Below are positions 12,401 to 27,400 of a stretch of DNA of 64,000 bases, piece after piece (position 1 is the first letter of the stretch; each line of letters begins with the position of its first letter). The position numbers were made by a program, and so were the translations under genes. Source of the stretch: Siphonodentalium dalli (lineage: Eukaryota > Mollusca > Scaphopoda > Gadilida > Siphonodentaliidae); assembly GCA_032622095.1 (NCBI GenBank), contig CP136061.1, positions 131,508,087 to 131,572,086 on the forward strand, written 5' to 3'. A model generated the notes under the pieces. The model worked only from the letters and a program-made list of their open reading frames with translations, made no database searches and was not told the DNA's origin.

Positions 12401-15400
12401 AGTATATAGGTAGGTATGGGCGGACTTGTGATCGAATACAGGCACATGTCCTGTAGAGGCTGTGGTACGGTATTGTATTTATTGTAATGTATTGTACCGA
12501 CGAATCGACGATGCAATGCATTAACTTACCCATGTATTCTAGGCTATTCCACAACAAATTGTTTGAAAGTTTGATGTAGCCACGTGCATGACGACATATC
12601 CACGGCCCGTTTTGATAACAATTCACCAAACGGCATTTTTCTTTGATCACAATTCAAAGACATCACATCAAAGGAAATGAGCCGACTGAACTAGTTGCAA
12701 GTTACACCATGTTCATGTCAATTTCGCAGACACGATTTGATTGTCGATTTCGGCATGGTCATCAAAATAATCATTGGTGGTGACCTATACGTGATGTCAC
12801 ACGAGGCTGACTGGATGGAATGACATTGTCTTCGACTATTTAAAGTTAATCATTAATGGAAAGTTGTGTTGGGTGAAAGACTTTGAAAAGATTAATTACA
12901 GATAGTAAAATTAATAAATAAATTTCTTTAATTCTTTATAATATCTGACTATTAATGCTTGTACAGTTTTTATTCCTGCGTTCTGACAACTGATACACAT
13001 GTTATAATATGCTCAATTTAATTGAACAAACAGTGAAGTCAGCTGCGCAATTAAATGTCACGTGACATGCACTTTCGGTTTCTACAGTTTATACCTGTTT
13101 TACGCTGTGTGTACTATATAGATAGATTTATTGTGCTGTGTATGCATACATTTTGATTTTTGATAGTCTGACATACATAAATCAAAATGTCTACATGTTG
13201 ACGAACAATAAAGTTACGTATCGGCGTACATGAGTCCCATGAGATGTAAATTGTGTAAATCTTCATATAATTTATGATTACGCGCAATCACGGCGTCATC
13301 ATCGCAGCCTGGCTCTAACCCAAAGTGTCACGTGCTTCCCGGCGATCCCCACTGTAATATATTGTTCAAACATAGACCCAGGTAAGGCCGGGGTATTGAA
13401 CAGGACATGGCTGTATATCAAGTTTGTGTTTGGTAAATCACTTTCCCCATGTTTACTGGTCATTTATTCAACAAAACCTCGTCATATTTAAAACAGTTTA
13501 TTGAAGAAAAACAAGCACCTGATTTTTATTTAGACAATCGGAAATGCCGATGTTGAAACCTGAGTACCGATTGTCATCCGATGGGCCACAATCGGCCGAT
13601 TCCGATTGTCGTTCCCGATTATCGGCTCATCACTAGCTGAGATACGTCTGAAGGCAGTTGTACAAAAAAAACATTTTCAGAAAAACAAAGATGAATAAAT
13701 CTAGAACGGAAAACCTAAACCAAACGATAAAACATTCCATTGAATGTCCGCATAGTAGTGAACATCCATACCAAATTTCATTTAGATCTGACAAGAGGTG
13801 GTTGAGATATGTGCCCAGATGCACGGACGCCCCCGACGGATGATCGGAGGATTGCACGCATGCAATCCAGTAATGTTGTTTGTTGCACTAAGCCCACTTC
13901 ACATGTGCGACGCCGTCACCTGGTTAGCTACCAGATATTCAAATAACACATGTTGTTTGTTTTGACTCTTCACACAGTGAGGAGATACGCTTTGTCATAA
14001 CCATATTGTCTTGACAGAATTTCTCGCTTGTTTCCACTTGAATAGCCCTTTATTCGATTGGCTTATTGCTGCATAAACGACTTTCATGGAATTATTGTTC
14101 AAACGGAATCATCTGATTGTATATATAAATATCGATCCTTGGTGTCATGTAAGATAATCAAAGAAGAATTAATTATTACCTTGTTTGTAGAGTTCGATGT
14201 AGCTTTAAGAAATGTTCCCTAATCTCATCAACAATTTTGTTCGTATCTTTCTTCATGTCCGGCACAAAGTCATCCAACGTCTGCATAACAAAATTCAGTT
14301 ATCAAATATAATTTATGCAATAGTTACCAGCAATAATTCATGCATAGGACCAAAATTAATAGATGAAAAAACATCAGTCATAAATGAGATGACTTCAGGA
14401 CATGAACAATTTGTGAAGGCGCAAAAAACAATTGGCATCTGTATATGGATAAAGTTCTTTTGCAAGGCTTTTTGATTAACCCTTTCTATAGTCAATGGAT
14501 TCTCACATCCACTTATAACAGTATACATTGGAATTTATTATTCATTTGGAGGGGTGTTCACATGATAAAAGCAGAGAACGGACAGAAAAACTGATAATAT
14601 AAGAGCAGAAGGATTAATATTAATTGGTGTGAAATATCCAAATTGCTTAATATTCCCACAAATGAATCAATGGCACTCAAATTTCTACTCATTAGGGAAA
14701 ATTACAGGGAGAATTATTCAAGTTATATAGGGGTTAAATTTCCATAATTGACAGAAGAATCATTTGTAAATTTATATTGAAAATTTTTTATTTTTATAAA
14801 TATGATGTATAAAGTACAAGTGTTCCCAGGTCCCGTTTAAATTTATAATTTTAATAAATGAATCTCAGTGTAGTAATTAAATGTCCCCAGGTCCCGTTTG
14901 CCTGTTTGTCGCAGCTCTCTTTCCATGTTCTTTATTTGGCCAAACTTTTAGTTGAATATGTGCCACAGTAGATGTCTTACCTTATCAGCTCTGCGTAGTC
15001 TTTTCGATACTGAAATGGCAACTTGCAGTGCATTCTCCATCTCAGCAAATATCACCTTGTTCTGGAATTTTTTGAAAGGGAAATCAATACCAAACATTGG
15101 TATTTAACATTTAACCAAGATTCCCCCAATGCTACATGCACACCAAATAAAACAAACACCCAAAACAGTCAACGACATAATGAAAAAGTAGCCTATTAAA
15201 ATCTGATCCAAAATGGTAAAATCAACCTCTGGCAACACCTAAATAACTGAAATGTAGTTCCGATTGATTGAATTCCCCTATCAAAATTATTTTCACGAAG
15301 TTAGATTCATTTAATGCTATGCTTGGACTACTATTTCATTAATAAACTCCTTTACCTCCCTACACTTGAATGTACCCCTGTGAATAAACATGAATTTTCC

Positions 15401-18400
15401 AATTAATCCTTCCATGGCTGGAGCTTCCAGAAATTTGGCATATATAAGAGAATACATTGGCCTAACAATATTTACCTTGACCCTGTAAGGCACGCATTCC
15501 CTTATTATATGCGAGGCTCCCTATGGGAGGTTTGCATATATAAGAGAATGCACGTCACAGGATATTGAATGCTGCACCAGCGCAGCTCCCGTCATGGAAG
15601 GGTTAAGATCTACCACACAGATTGAACATTAATAAACTCTAATTCAAGCTGAATATTTGTCATTAACATAAGCATTCTGATTTGCGAGAACTTTTACCAA
15701 ACTTCAGTTTTCGATTCACTAACATCAATGCAAATGGATGAAAAAAAAATTAATATAGCATATCGTGCAGACAGGAGTCGCATAATCAAGCGCAACCTAA
15801 ATGTCTGGTTATAAATACAGTCGGCATCGATAAACAGGTACATGATGTTTCCAGAAAGCCCTAGGAAATTACCCAGAGATTTGATGCACCGGAAATGTGA
15901 TTCCAATAAAAAGTACACTCTCTTAATTTTTCTTTTAAATTAAATGTTCAGGGATTCAAGAATGAAAATAATTTATGAACTGTTTTCATGCTCATATCCA
16001 CAAATATCCGATTCAATAGAGTATGTTTATCTCCTAAATAACAGTCAGTATAATGACTGGTGTACTATGAATACCTTATCCTCATACGAGTTGATGGAGT
16101 GACCTTTGTGGTCTCCGATGATCACGCACCGGGAGCATATAGATGTGTGGTCATCTTCACAGTAATATTCTATAGGCTTCCCATGGACCTTACATTCTGG
16201 GTTTATCACAAACAACCTGTAAAAAGGATAACCAATTGTTAATTCTGGTAGTTCTATGAAATATATAACCAAAATTTGAAGTCAAGAGACAAACTGTAAA
16301 GTTATTTCTCTTTTCACCCTGTAACAACGGGTTATTCACTGGTAAAACAGGGATTTCGACTCAAAACAAATTTCGACTTTCAATCGCCATTCCGGCATGG
16401 ACATAGAATCAAATTTCTGATCAAATCGGGTATGTTTGTCCACTCTGCTTTCATTCAAAACTAGAGGTGTGACTGTCCCAATGGGACTACGGATACCCCC
16501 CTTTAAAAAAAATACTAAGATGTCTCACATGTCAGTAAACATTTAGTTAAATAATAAAATAACAGTTCCCATTGCAGGTGTACAACCATAACCCTAATCT
16601 TAAACCTATTGACCGAAAATCGTAGGAATAAAAGCTTGGACAAAATTATGTATGTTGCGAAAAAAAAGTCGAAAAAGGGGAATAACTCCACACAAAAAAT
16701 GTTGGACAGACGTCATAATCGCAGGTGCACAGGTTCCCATGGTACTAAATATCAGTGCCAAGATTAAAAAACAGTGACTGAAAAATGTAGGAATAAAAGC
16801 TCGGACAAAATTATGCATGTTGCAAAAAAAGTTTCTAAGTTGAAAAAGGGGGATAACTCCACCAAAAATTGTCGGACAGATGTCATAATCGCAGGTGCAC
16901 AAGTTCCAATGGTACTAAATATCTGTGCAACGTTTTTAAAAAATTGACCGAAAAATGTAGGAATAAAAGCTCGGACAAAAGTATACATGTTGCGAAAAAT
17001 TTCTAAGTCGAAAAAGGGGGGATAACTCAACAAAAAAAAGTCCGACAGACGTCATAATCGCAGGTGCACAGGTTCCCATGATGGTTGATGTCTGTGCCAA
17101 GTTTCACGGAAATTGATCAGAAAACCACTGAGAAAAAATCCGGACAAATTTGTGTCCACGGACCTCAGACGGACGGACAAGCTGACTCCAGGATACCCCC
17201 CCCTAACTTCGTTGCGGGGGGGGGGGGTATAATTAGGTTTCAGAGTAGAGTGTTACAATGTTAAAAGCTCCTAGTTGTTTTTGACAATTTTGCAGAGATC
17301 AATGACAGCAGTCTATGTTCATACCATGATAAAAATTCAATTAAAGCTATTGCAAGTTGTTTATCAACATGTCAGTGCAGGCAATTGGCCTATCTGAGGG
17401 ATTTGCGATGAGTTGCATGTTACTTCTAGCTAATTGTACCATGAACAACAGGATCACAGTACGACCTAATCACTAAAATGATGTGGAACCCTAAATAAAT
17501 AAAGGAAGTTTTATTTGGCCGGGCCTTCTTTAGAAATGAACAAATTTATTCTTGTAACAATCATTGAAACAAATTTTGCTTCCCATTGTCTATGTTAGGT
17601 ACCCAATCCAATTCGATGGTCCCCATATCATCAGATTCCAACAACAACATTTTTTAAAATGCCGCTTCAGTTATATCAGAATTGATTAAATGCTCCAAAA
17701 AAATGCAACCACAGTATAAAATGGTCCAAAATGTGTTATTTATCAACATTTTGTTCAACGAAATCTGGCCGGATTGTCAAATATCTAACACACAAGGCTG
17801 CCAAAAATTACATATCTTGGGAAATAAAAAAATTCAAAAATCGATATCTGATCATTCTGAGCTTTGATGGGTTGGTTCCTCGACTTGATTAAAATTTTGT
17901 TTTATTAGAGGTGCCATGATTATTGATTTTGAGAATCGATAATTGGTCGTCAATAATCAACTATAATCGATTAATCGTACCTACTATTAGTGGAAGAATT
18001 CCGTAATATGACCTATTGGCCGGGTGCTGGATAACTGCTGTTGTTGGTTGTTTCAGGCATCAGCTGATATAACTGTCATTAATTTCAGTGTTATGAATAG
18101 CCAAACATACTAACAATATCAAAGTAGGAATGCATGATGGATCGCCGGCGGTTCCTATAATGAAATGTCATTGACACTGACACATGGGGAGGCAGGCATT
18201 AATAATTTTATGCTGGGCAGTCAATAAAGAAGGAGAGTCAAAAAGTTTCAGCACCATATCTTCTGACCTGATTCTGAGTTAGTTTTACTCACTCTTTCTT
18301 TGATAACGGTTTGGCTTGATGCTGTCTTAGTGTCTTAGACGATGAATGAACCTAAAACAAAGTAAACAAATCCAGAAAACAAATGAAAATTTACATCTCA

Positions 18401-21400
18401 ATGGGCATATTGTATTGCAATCTCAAACAAGTCTGCGAATAGTGTGTCTGTCATTTGCAGAATGAGGTCCCAAGAGTGACTTTAGTGATGTTAGCTTCAC
18501 CAAATTCACCATCTGAGAGCCTCATTCTGCTCAGGCCTCATCTTCTGGGAAGTATCTATAGTCTCAAATTAACATTGTTTTGTTTTTACCTTACTAGTTC
18601 GTATTTAAATTCGCGCAGTACTATTTTTCGCTCGGTTTTAAATTTTGCGCACTTTGAATTCGCGCACTTAGCTGCGCGAATTCAAAACTGACAAATATAT
18701 TTTCGTAAAATACTCACATCTTAATAGTTAAGTGTGCATATTAAACACAATCACGATGGTTTACGTCGTCTATAATTTAACATAACTGCATCACCAATGT
18801 GTTGTGAAGACCGGTGTTATAGTTATACGCTCCAATTAGTTTTTATGATATTGACATAGTTATAAACATAATTGAAATGAACTCGAAAGAAGTAAAATCA
18901 CAACCGCGTATGGAAAACTTACATCAGAAAAAAAATTCAAAACTTGGCTGTTGGGTGTGTTGACATAACTAACTCAGACTGTTTGGTCACGGTGTACATG
19001 TAACGCCATTGTTGTAAACAGGGGACGTGCTTTCGTGCATCTTTAGTTTGCAATAATATATTTCTTACAAGTATTTCAACATTTAATGATGCATACATAT
19101 CAGTTAGGTTTTTTATGTTTGTTGCCTGCATGTAAAATATAGTCCTACACACCTAATGCATTTGGTCCAACCTCCCGTAATGTGTATATGTAACTCATCA
19201 ACATTTATGACCTTCTTGTTTCCCTGTTGTTTGGAATAAACTCAGGAGGTCGTAATTTTTTTCGCTCAGTTTTAAATTCGCGCACTGACGTGTGCACGAA
19301 AAATAGTACTGCGCGAATTTAAATACGAGTAAGGTAGTTACTTTTTACCTTCTGGCAAGTTTCTATATCTGCTAATTTGCAGAAGATAAAATGCATAATC
19401 AAGGTGACTAACAGGTGAACATCACCAACTTCAGCTAGGGAACTTCAATCTGATCCTAGGTCTAAGTTGAGGCCTAAGCAGAATGAGGTTCCCAGAGGGT
19501 AAATTTGGTGATGCTAGCCTGTTGTGCGGGATAGGATCACTAAATTCACCCTCCGGGGACCTTATTCTGCAAGTGATAGACACACTATTTGCAAGCTTGA
19601 TCTAAAATAACAGTGACAATGAACCTAAAACAAAGTAAATAATTTTAAAATACTATTTTGGACAAACAATTTTTGTTCACTTTCATCGTTTGAAAATATA
19701 CTGGAATGCAATAATTGGTCCAACAGTGGCTCGTTGATTAACAATAGCACTTATATCAATATAAACGTACATAAGAAGTAAAAATCATGATAATTGGAAT
19801 ATATATCAGGGAAAAAAACAAAACATGTAATATCAGCCTCATTTAGGAGCATAATTTGATTACACTTACCTTATTAAAACAGGTCCCACACATGACACAA
19901 TCGCATTTCTCACATATGCACGATGCCTTTCCAACATGACACTCATCGCAAGAAAGGTCTGAAAAGAAAATTAATAGGGATGTCACATGACAATCACACA
20001 TTTCGCACACATGCAAAATGCCTTACCAACATGACACTCATCACAAGAAAGGTCTAAAAAGAAGAATAATACAGATGTCACATGATATCTAAACAAGGGT
20101 ATTCACTCCACTGAAACAAGACAGTCAATGACTGGAGTCACGGTGCTTACCTGACTTTAAAGATAGAGAAGACTGGGACTCTGAAGACTACAATAGTCAG
20201 TACATCTCAAATCACTTTAAACAAGTAGTTATATAAACAGGGAAATAGCTAGATGGTCTTCTTTGACAGGCTGGGGGCAGAGTGTCTTCAACTTGAAATT
20301 TCCAACTGCAAACACCTGACTAATAGCCAGTCGGCTCCCAAATGGACAGAACTATATAAATTTATAACTGGTATATCATGCTCTCCAACTGTTTGAAATT
20401 TCCAACATGACATCCAGAGCTCATAAAGTTAGAAATATTCTAATGTGCCCATTTGTTGGTCTAATTACAACATATTTTCCACCGATTACCAAAGTTGGGG
20501 GTCAAAACCAGAACCCCCAACCATTTGCCACTCAAATCAACCCATGAAGTTAACAGTCCATATATATAGGGTAAATCTCCTATATCTGCCCCTATTTGAA
20601 CCAAGTGTAAAACCCGAGCTATGAGATCCATTGATCTAGTAATTTCAAAGGGTATATTTTAGGAATTCATTTTCCTCAAAATTAGTTACAAAATGATTAG
20701 TTATTAGCATTTCTCGACTGATAATTGTTACTTGAAATAATCAGCATAATAAATAAGACATTTCATTACAGGGTTTCCGCCAGGCCGGCTGCGGGTCCGT
20801 CCCACGGACCCATTCCCCTCGCAGATGATCTGTTTGATTCATACATGTACCAAAAGTCAGTAGCAATATGTCATAAAAAATCCGGCTGCAACGGGAGTTC
20901 GGGGGTTTAAACAGAATACTGGTGAAAAAGCGAGTCAATTGAGCACATTGTGTTACCAGAACAGCGTAACTCTTTGAAATCACAGCGCCAAAACTACAAC
21001 GTAATGTTTGGTGTGCATTGAAATAACGACGTTATATACAGCGTAATAAATGTTGCGGTAACATCAAAGAATGTCGGACTGCTGAGTACGGATATTATTT
21101 TGCACGGGATTTCTGTGGTTGAAACTACTCACGCTCGGAGATCCCGTGCTATCGTACGATTACATAATTTGATCAAATAATGCCAAATTGCTGAGTTAGG
21201 CAGAGTAGTTATCAACATACGCCAACAGGCAGTTCTCCTACCAAAGGAGGTATCTACCTCCGAGATCCCGTGCTATCGTACTGTTATAATACGGAACCTG
21301 TCCCAAATCAGTCTTTATAGCAGGAATTCATAGTGACAAAATCATTCATTTGACCCATATTACATCCATGGAGGATAAACACAAAAAAACATGCCCCCCC

Positions 21401-24400
21401 CCCCCCCCAATATGGAGATAAATTCAAAGTACGGTCAATAATAGTTTCGTTGTCCCGCCTGGGTCCCCAAACACAAACAACGGCACACATGTTCCCATTT
21501 CCCGCCAAAACTCAATTATATTTTATAACACGTTGGCTAAAACTCTATAGCAGCGGTCGTCAGTTGTTGGACTAATACAGACTATTGACAAGCTATATGC
21601 GTTCCGAGTTTGAAAGATTTGGCTACCATTCGTATTTCGCCGCTATAAATATCTCCTGCAGACAAACCCTGCAGTATGTATGACGTCACAGCGCACAAAT
21701 AGTTTACGATTGACAGAATACATGAAAAAATCAGTTTCATTTTCACGGAAGCTACTTGAAATTCTAGGAAATACTTAATTCAATTCTCCCAGCTAGGTAG
21801 TATTGGACAATGCATAGATGCTTTTTAGTCTTTAGTTTCATTATACGGAATCTTATTGTAAGTTATAAATTTTTAAACACTGTAACTTGCAGCGTTGATA
21901 TAGTCTTCAATCATATGGCAGTCTTACGTGCGTAATTACATGATTAATTATCTGGATACCATCAACAGAATTAATGCACCCACGGAAAATGATCAACTTG
22001 CGTAATATACGTAGCTTTGGATTGCTTTGTGGGACACTCAGGTGCAAGGAAATGGCTACTTTTCAGTGTCAATTTTCGCCCGATGGGACGAACCATGGTC
22101 ATCCCGTCGCGTTATGTGTTTCCCCAATACGGACTCATTAATTTCCCCTTGGCGGAAACCCTGCATTAGCATAGATGAAAACAAGTTAATAGCCTATTTA
22201 AATAATTTTGTAACATCTGTCAGGTATACAACTGCATAGAACAAACACATGGCTCATTTAAATTGAAAAGAATGACACAGATAACAATTCTCTCCCCCAT
22301 TTCTCTTATTTGTTTATCAAACAGTTACAGATAACACCATCTGTAACTACCACCACATATCACACGAGATAGAGAGAGTGGCATGTATTGACTTATTAAG
22401 CTTATTGTTGATATTAAGATTATTGTTGATAGTGAGTCACGACTTGTCAAAGAAATTTAGTTTCATTGGGAATGTGAAATAACAAGGTAATATGGGTGAT
22501 TTCAACCAAATTTGGTGTGAAGATTCGGGGTACCCAAGTGGATGTTATAATGGATTAAATACTGTTTTCTTTTTGGTTAAATTGAGCAAGTGGTTCAATC
22601 TAAAAAAAAATTTTTTTTTGGAGTTATGTCCCTGACATCATTTGAACAAATCTGAAACCCAGTCACTCAAGGAGAGTTCATACCAAATATGAACCCATTC
22701 GACCCGACGGTTCTTGAGAAGAAGATGTTTTAAGAATTAATATGGAGGGAAAGAGTTATTTATGGCCCTGGTTTCGCAACTATTTGACCCAGTGACCTCA
22801 TGTGAAGTTAACCAGTTCACAATTATCATCCTGTGTATATGTCAACTATTGTAAGCCACCATACCATTATCTGTTGATGTTGGAACCTGAATACTCGGTT
22901 TCATGGTGACTCCACTCTCCAGGAGACTGATTCTGTTCAAATCTCTGCAAAAGAACAATACATATGGAGATAAAACGTATTATGTTGAGTTGCATATTTG
23001 GAGCTTCAAGCATGAAAAAAATGTGTGAACGGCTTGTGTGATTGCGCTCATTTATGTGACTACTGGCTGCGCGATGACGTACCTGCCACACATTATCGCA
23101 ACGTGCTCTAATAAAAAAAAATTAACAAAATCAGTGAGTGATGATGGTGATTGTAATTCAAGTTGAATATTGTCGCTAAAACATACATTCTGATTGGTCA
23201 AGATTTGCTAACTTTAGTTTTCAATTCACCAGTATTGGCTGCAGATCTTTTAACAGATACTTAATAGAGCATGGCGTCATGACAACGAGCATAACATACA
23301 TCACCGCTCAGGCAGGAGTCGCATAATCGAGTCAACCGCTCATAGATGTTTACTATAGATACCGTTCACAGGAAGTTGTTCGGGTGCTGTTCCAAATAGA
23401 CACATGGAACATACCCAGAGATTTGATCACCGAAAAAAAGGATATCTCACTTCATGGCATGTAATACCGATAAAAAGCACATTTCGTGCAGTTTCTTTCA
23501 ATATTTTTGGTGGATTGAATTACATTGGAGATAAACGTACCTAGTTTTGTTGGATATACAGGATTCGAGCATGAAAAGAGTTTGTGCTCGATTCCCCGAA
23601 TATCAACTCCACAGAGTACGTTTATCACCTCAATCATAACTGAAGTTACCAGTGCTGGACCAATATACAAATAATCAACTTGAATTACAATGTGTTTTGA
23701 TTTGTGGAGATTTATTGTGATTTTGAAGCCAACAAAGAACAGTGAAACAACTGCACATCAGACATGTGCCAAAGGCAATGAAAGGGACATGTCCCCCAAG
23801 ACCAATCACGTTTTCAAACATGTCATATCCAGAGATTAGATAGTCAAAATTCAGCATGATGACTGACTGACAATGAGATAAAATATTTCAAAACAAGAGC
23901 TGGGCTGTTGCCCGGTGCATACCCCCTAGTGTGAACATAGTTATAACCCTTGGCTGAGAGTCTCAGGCAGAGGAACAAAAAAATTGCCATTTCAAAAAAA
24001 TAAATTGCCATTTTCAGATGAACAAAGATGATTAACTCTAGAACGAAAAACCTGAACAAAACTATTGAAATTCCATCGAATGGCCTGATAGTGATGAACA
24101 TCCATACCAAATTTCATTGAGATCCATTTCATTGAAACCTGTGGCTAAGATTTCTGTCTGAACAACAATAAACAAACATTCCAGATAAACAACGAATATG
24201 ACTCTAGAACGGAAAAACAGAACAAATTGATTAAAGGTACTCAATCCGATCAGGGGGTCCCCATCTCAACAGATTCCAACAACAACAATCCGATCAGAGG
24301 GTTCTATATTACTATTTCTTTGGCTTTGAGGGTAAAAAATATTTGATTCGAGTCGAGCAACCCATCAAACAAAGCTCAGAGTTATTAGATATTGATTTTT

Positions 24401-27400
24401 GAAATTTTTTATTTTCTCGAGATGAGTACTAATAATTGCATTCAATTTCGTAATCTGCTCGAGATGTGTACACCAAAACACTATTCAAACAGACAAGGAT
24501 GGATAACTCTAAAATCAACTGGTAATAATAACGCAATTTTGACTGTTTACTGGGCCAGAAAGTATTCCTGATAATGAAAAATAATAGATTTCTAAAATCG
24601 ATATCTAACAAATCTGAGCTTTGATGATTGACTTCCTCGACTCGAATCAAATATTTTTGACCCCCGAAGCCATTGAAATAGTAATTGAGAGGAGTTTTAT
24701 CGGATTGAGTACCTTTAAACACTCCATTGAAAGTCCTCATAGTTGTGAACATCCATACCAATTGTAATTGAGATCCGACAACCGGTGATTCAGATAACTG
24801 CATGGACGGATGGACAGACGGATGGACAAGTCTTGAAATAGTGTGTCTGTCATTTGCAGAATGAGGTCCCCAGAGGGTGAATTTAGTGATGCTACCCCGC
24901 ATATCGGGCTAGCATCACCAAATTCACCCTCTGGGGACCTCATTCTGCTTACACCTCAGCAGAATGAGGTTCCCAGAGGGTGAATTTGGTGATGCTAGCC
25001 CACTATGCGGGGGTAGCATCACTAAATTCACCCTCTGGGGACCTCATTCTGCAAATGACAGACACACTATTTCAAGGCTTGCGGATGGAGGATCGGAAGC
25101 ATGTAATTCATTATAGCCACCATTTCCTTCGGTCATGGGGGTTTAATAATGTATGACAGGAAAGTGGAAGAAGCATATTCAATGTCCTCTTGAAATTATG
25201 CAAGAGGCAAGATTATTTGTACAACCAGCAAGCAGAAGGAGTTAGGTTGATGGCCTATCAGCCAGAGTAGAAATCCTGTGTGAGCAGAAGAAAGAAACTT
25301 ACTGTATTATCATAGTGTTTTGGTGGCTGATAATCTGTCCAATAAGGTACATATCTGGCCATAAACTTCTGACTATGTCTCCACCTGTTATTGTTGTTTT
25401 CTCCTGAAATATTCATTAAATGAGTATACAACTAGCGTGACTGTCCCAATGGGACTAAGGATACCCCCCATGTTTTCAAAACACTAAAATGTTTCATATG
25501 TCAGTAAACATTGAGTTAAAATAATAAAATAACAGATTCTCATTGCAGGTGCACAACCCTAACCACAAACACTAATCCTAAACCTATTGACCGAAAAATG
25601 TAGGAATAAATTTATTTCACAGGCCTGTAATTTTAAAAACTGCAACAAGGCCATAATGGTTTTCCTTAAAGTAATAAAAGGTCGCAGACCACATGTCCCC
25701 CGACTCGAGTGGTAAACTTCATGATTGGATTTGTTAGAAGGATACTATTTGCAACAATGTTATACAGTATATAGATGTTGCAAACCACCGCAAAATTTCT
25801 TGGTCAAAACAACCCGATGAACAAACGTATGCAAACGCGAAAAAATGATATTTTTGTATTAGCTATATAGATGTTGCAAATCACCAACATGTTAGGAACA
25901 ATATCCCAGAGTTTCAAATCTCTACATTTAAAACTGTAGGAGGAGTTGATTACACCATGAAGGTACCCAATCTCATCCAAAAGGCAAAAATGTTCCAAAT
26001 TTTCTAAGTCAAAAACCCCCCCAAAAATATGGAAAAAATTATATTTTTGATTAGCTATATAGATGTTGCAAATCACCAACATGTTAGGAACAATATCCCA
26101 GAGTTTCAAATCTCTATGTTTAAAACAGTAGGAGGAGTTGATTACACCATGAAGGTACCCAATCTCGGACGCACGGACGAGGGTCATTTCTATAGTCCTC
26201 CGACGGAAACGTCGGGGGACAACAAAGGTTGGCAATTCTTGGTAAGCCCCAAATTGTATGAGGAGGACCAATGGGCGATGTTTAGACCAATCAATTTCAC
26301 TGTAGCTCAAACGAATACACTCAAAATACAAATAAAAGTAGGGTGCGGAATAAAAGTACAGGTGGGAAAACTAAAGACTATTCTCCAAACACTTGGATTT
26401 TCAGCACAAATTTGGTAAGAAAAGATTAAGTCCTAATTATATTAAATGACTTAATCATTTCATGACGGGAGCTGCGTTGGTGCAGCAATAAAGCCCATAT
26501 GGATCCTCGCATATATTAGAGAATGCACTGGCTTACAAGGTCAATGTCAATATTGTTAGGCCCATGCATTCTCTTATATATGTGAGGCACCCTATGGGCG
26601 ACTCACATATATAAGAGAATGCATTGGCACAGGGTTTTCGCAAAATTTCAGGAAGCTCCAGTAATGGAAGGGTTAAATGAGTACATGAATTTAGTGTTAA
26701 CTCCCTTGTAGTAGCTATCCCGTATAAAGCAAGATGTGTCAGAGCATGATTTCCTAGTACCGATATAACAATATTCAACCTACCCCCATAAATGCTCACT
26801 ACTTGAATTCAATTTTCAAACTAGGGTTACACATGTTATGGTTTTCCTATCAGATAACTTAAACAACACAAGATGGTGGTGGGTCATTTTTGTACATTTC
26901 CAGACTTAATAAACATTAGCAGTACCAATATGTGTTATAGGGCCAGGTAGGGGTGTGATTATTTTGACAAAATTATCTAAGCTGGTGCATAACTCCCCCT
27001 TCCCCCTATATGGCATACTGTCAAGTGTGGGCATACCTATAACCCACATTTTGCTGACTAAATCAGGCAGATGGATAAAACAAAATAAACATTTTCAGAA
27101 AAACAAAAATGAACTAGAAATTTTAAACTTCCATGATACTTCCATACCGGTATATATTAACATATATATTCCAAACAAACCTCTCCTCAATCTTAACCTT
27201 TTCCATAACCCAAACCTTAACCATAACCATACCTATCTGCAACCCATACCATATCCTGAGGCCAAATATTTTCCATAAGCGTAACCATGCTCTAGCCGTA
27301 ACCATAACCACATCATTAATTCTAGCTATGTCTATAACCCTAACCGACCCTTACCCGTCATTTAGCCCTGACTATACCAATAACCTTATTCATGGTTATA

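Noticed and set aside
16606-17033. Overlapping minus-strand frames with repeated FVRAFIPTF text
   Set aside because: Product of the family C tandem core, not a repeat protein.
25804-26331. 175-codon minus-strand open frame
   Set aside because: It reads the same peptide twice because it crosses the two tandem units of repeat family E; no coding signal beyond that.
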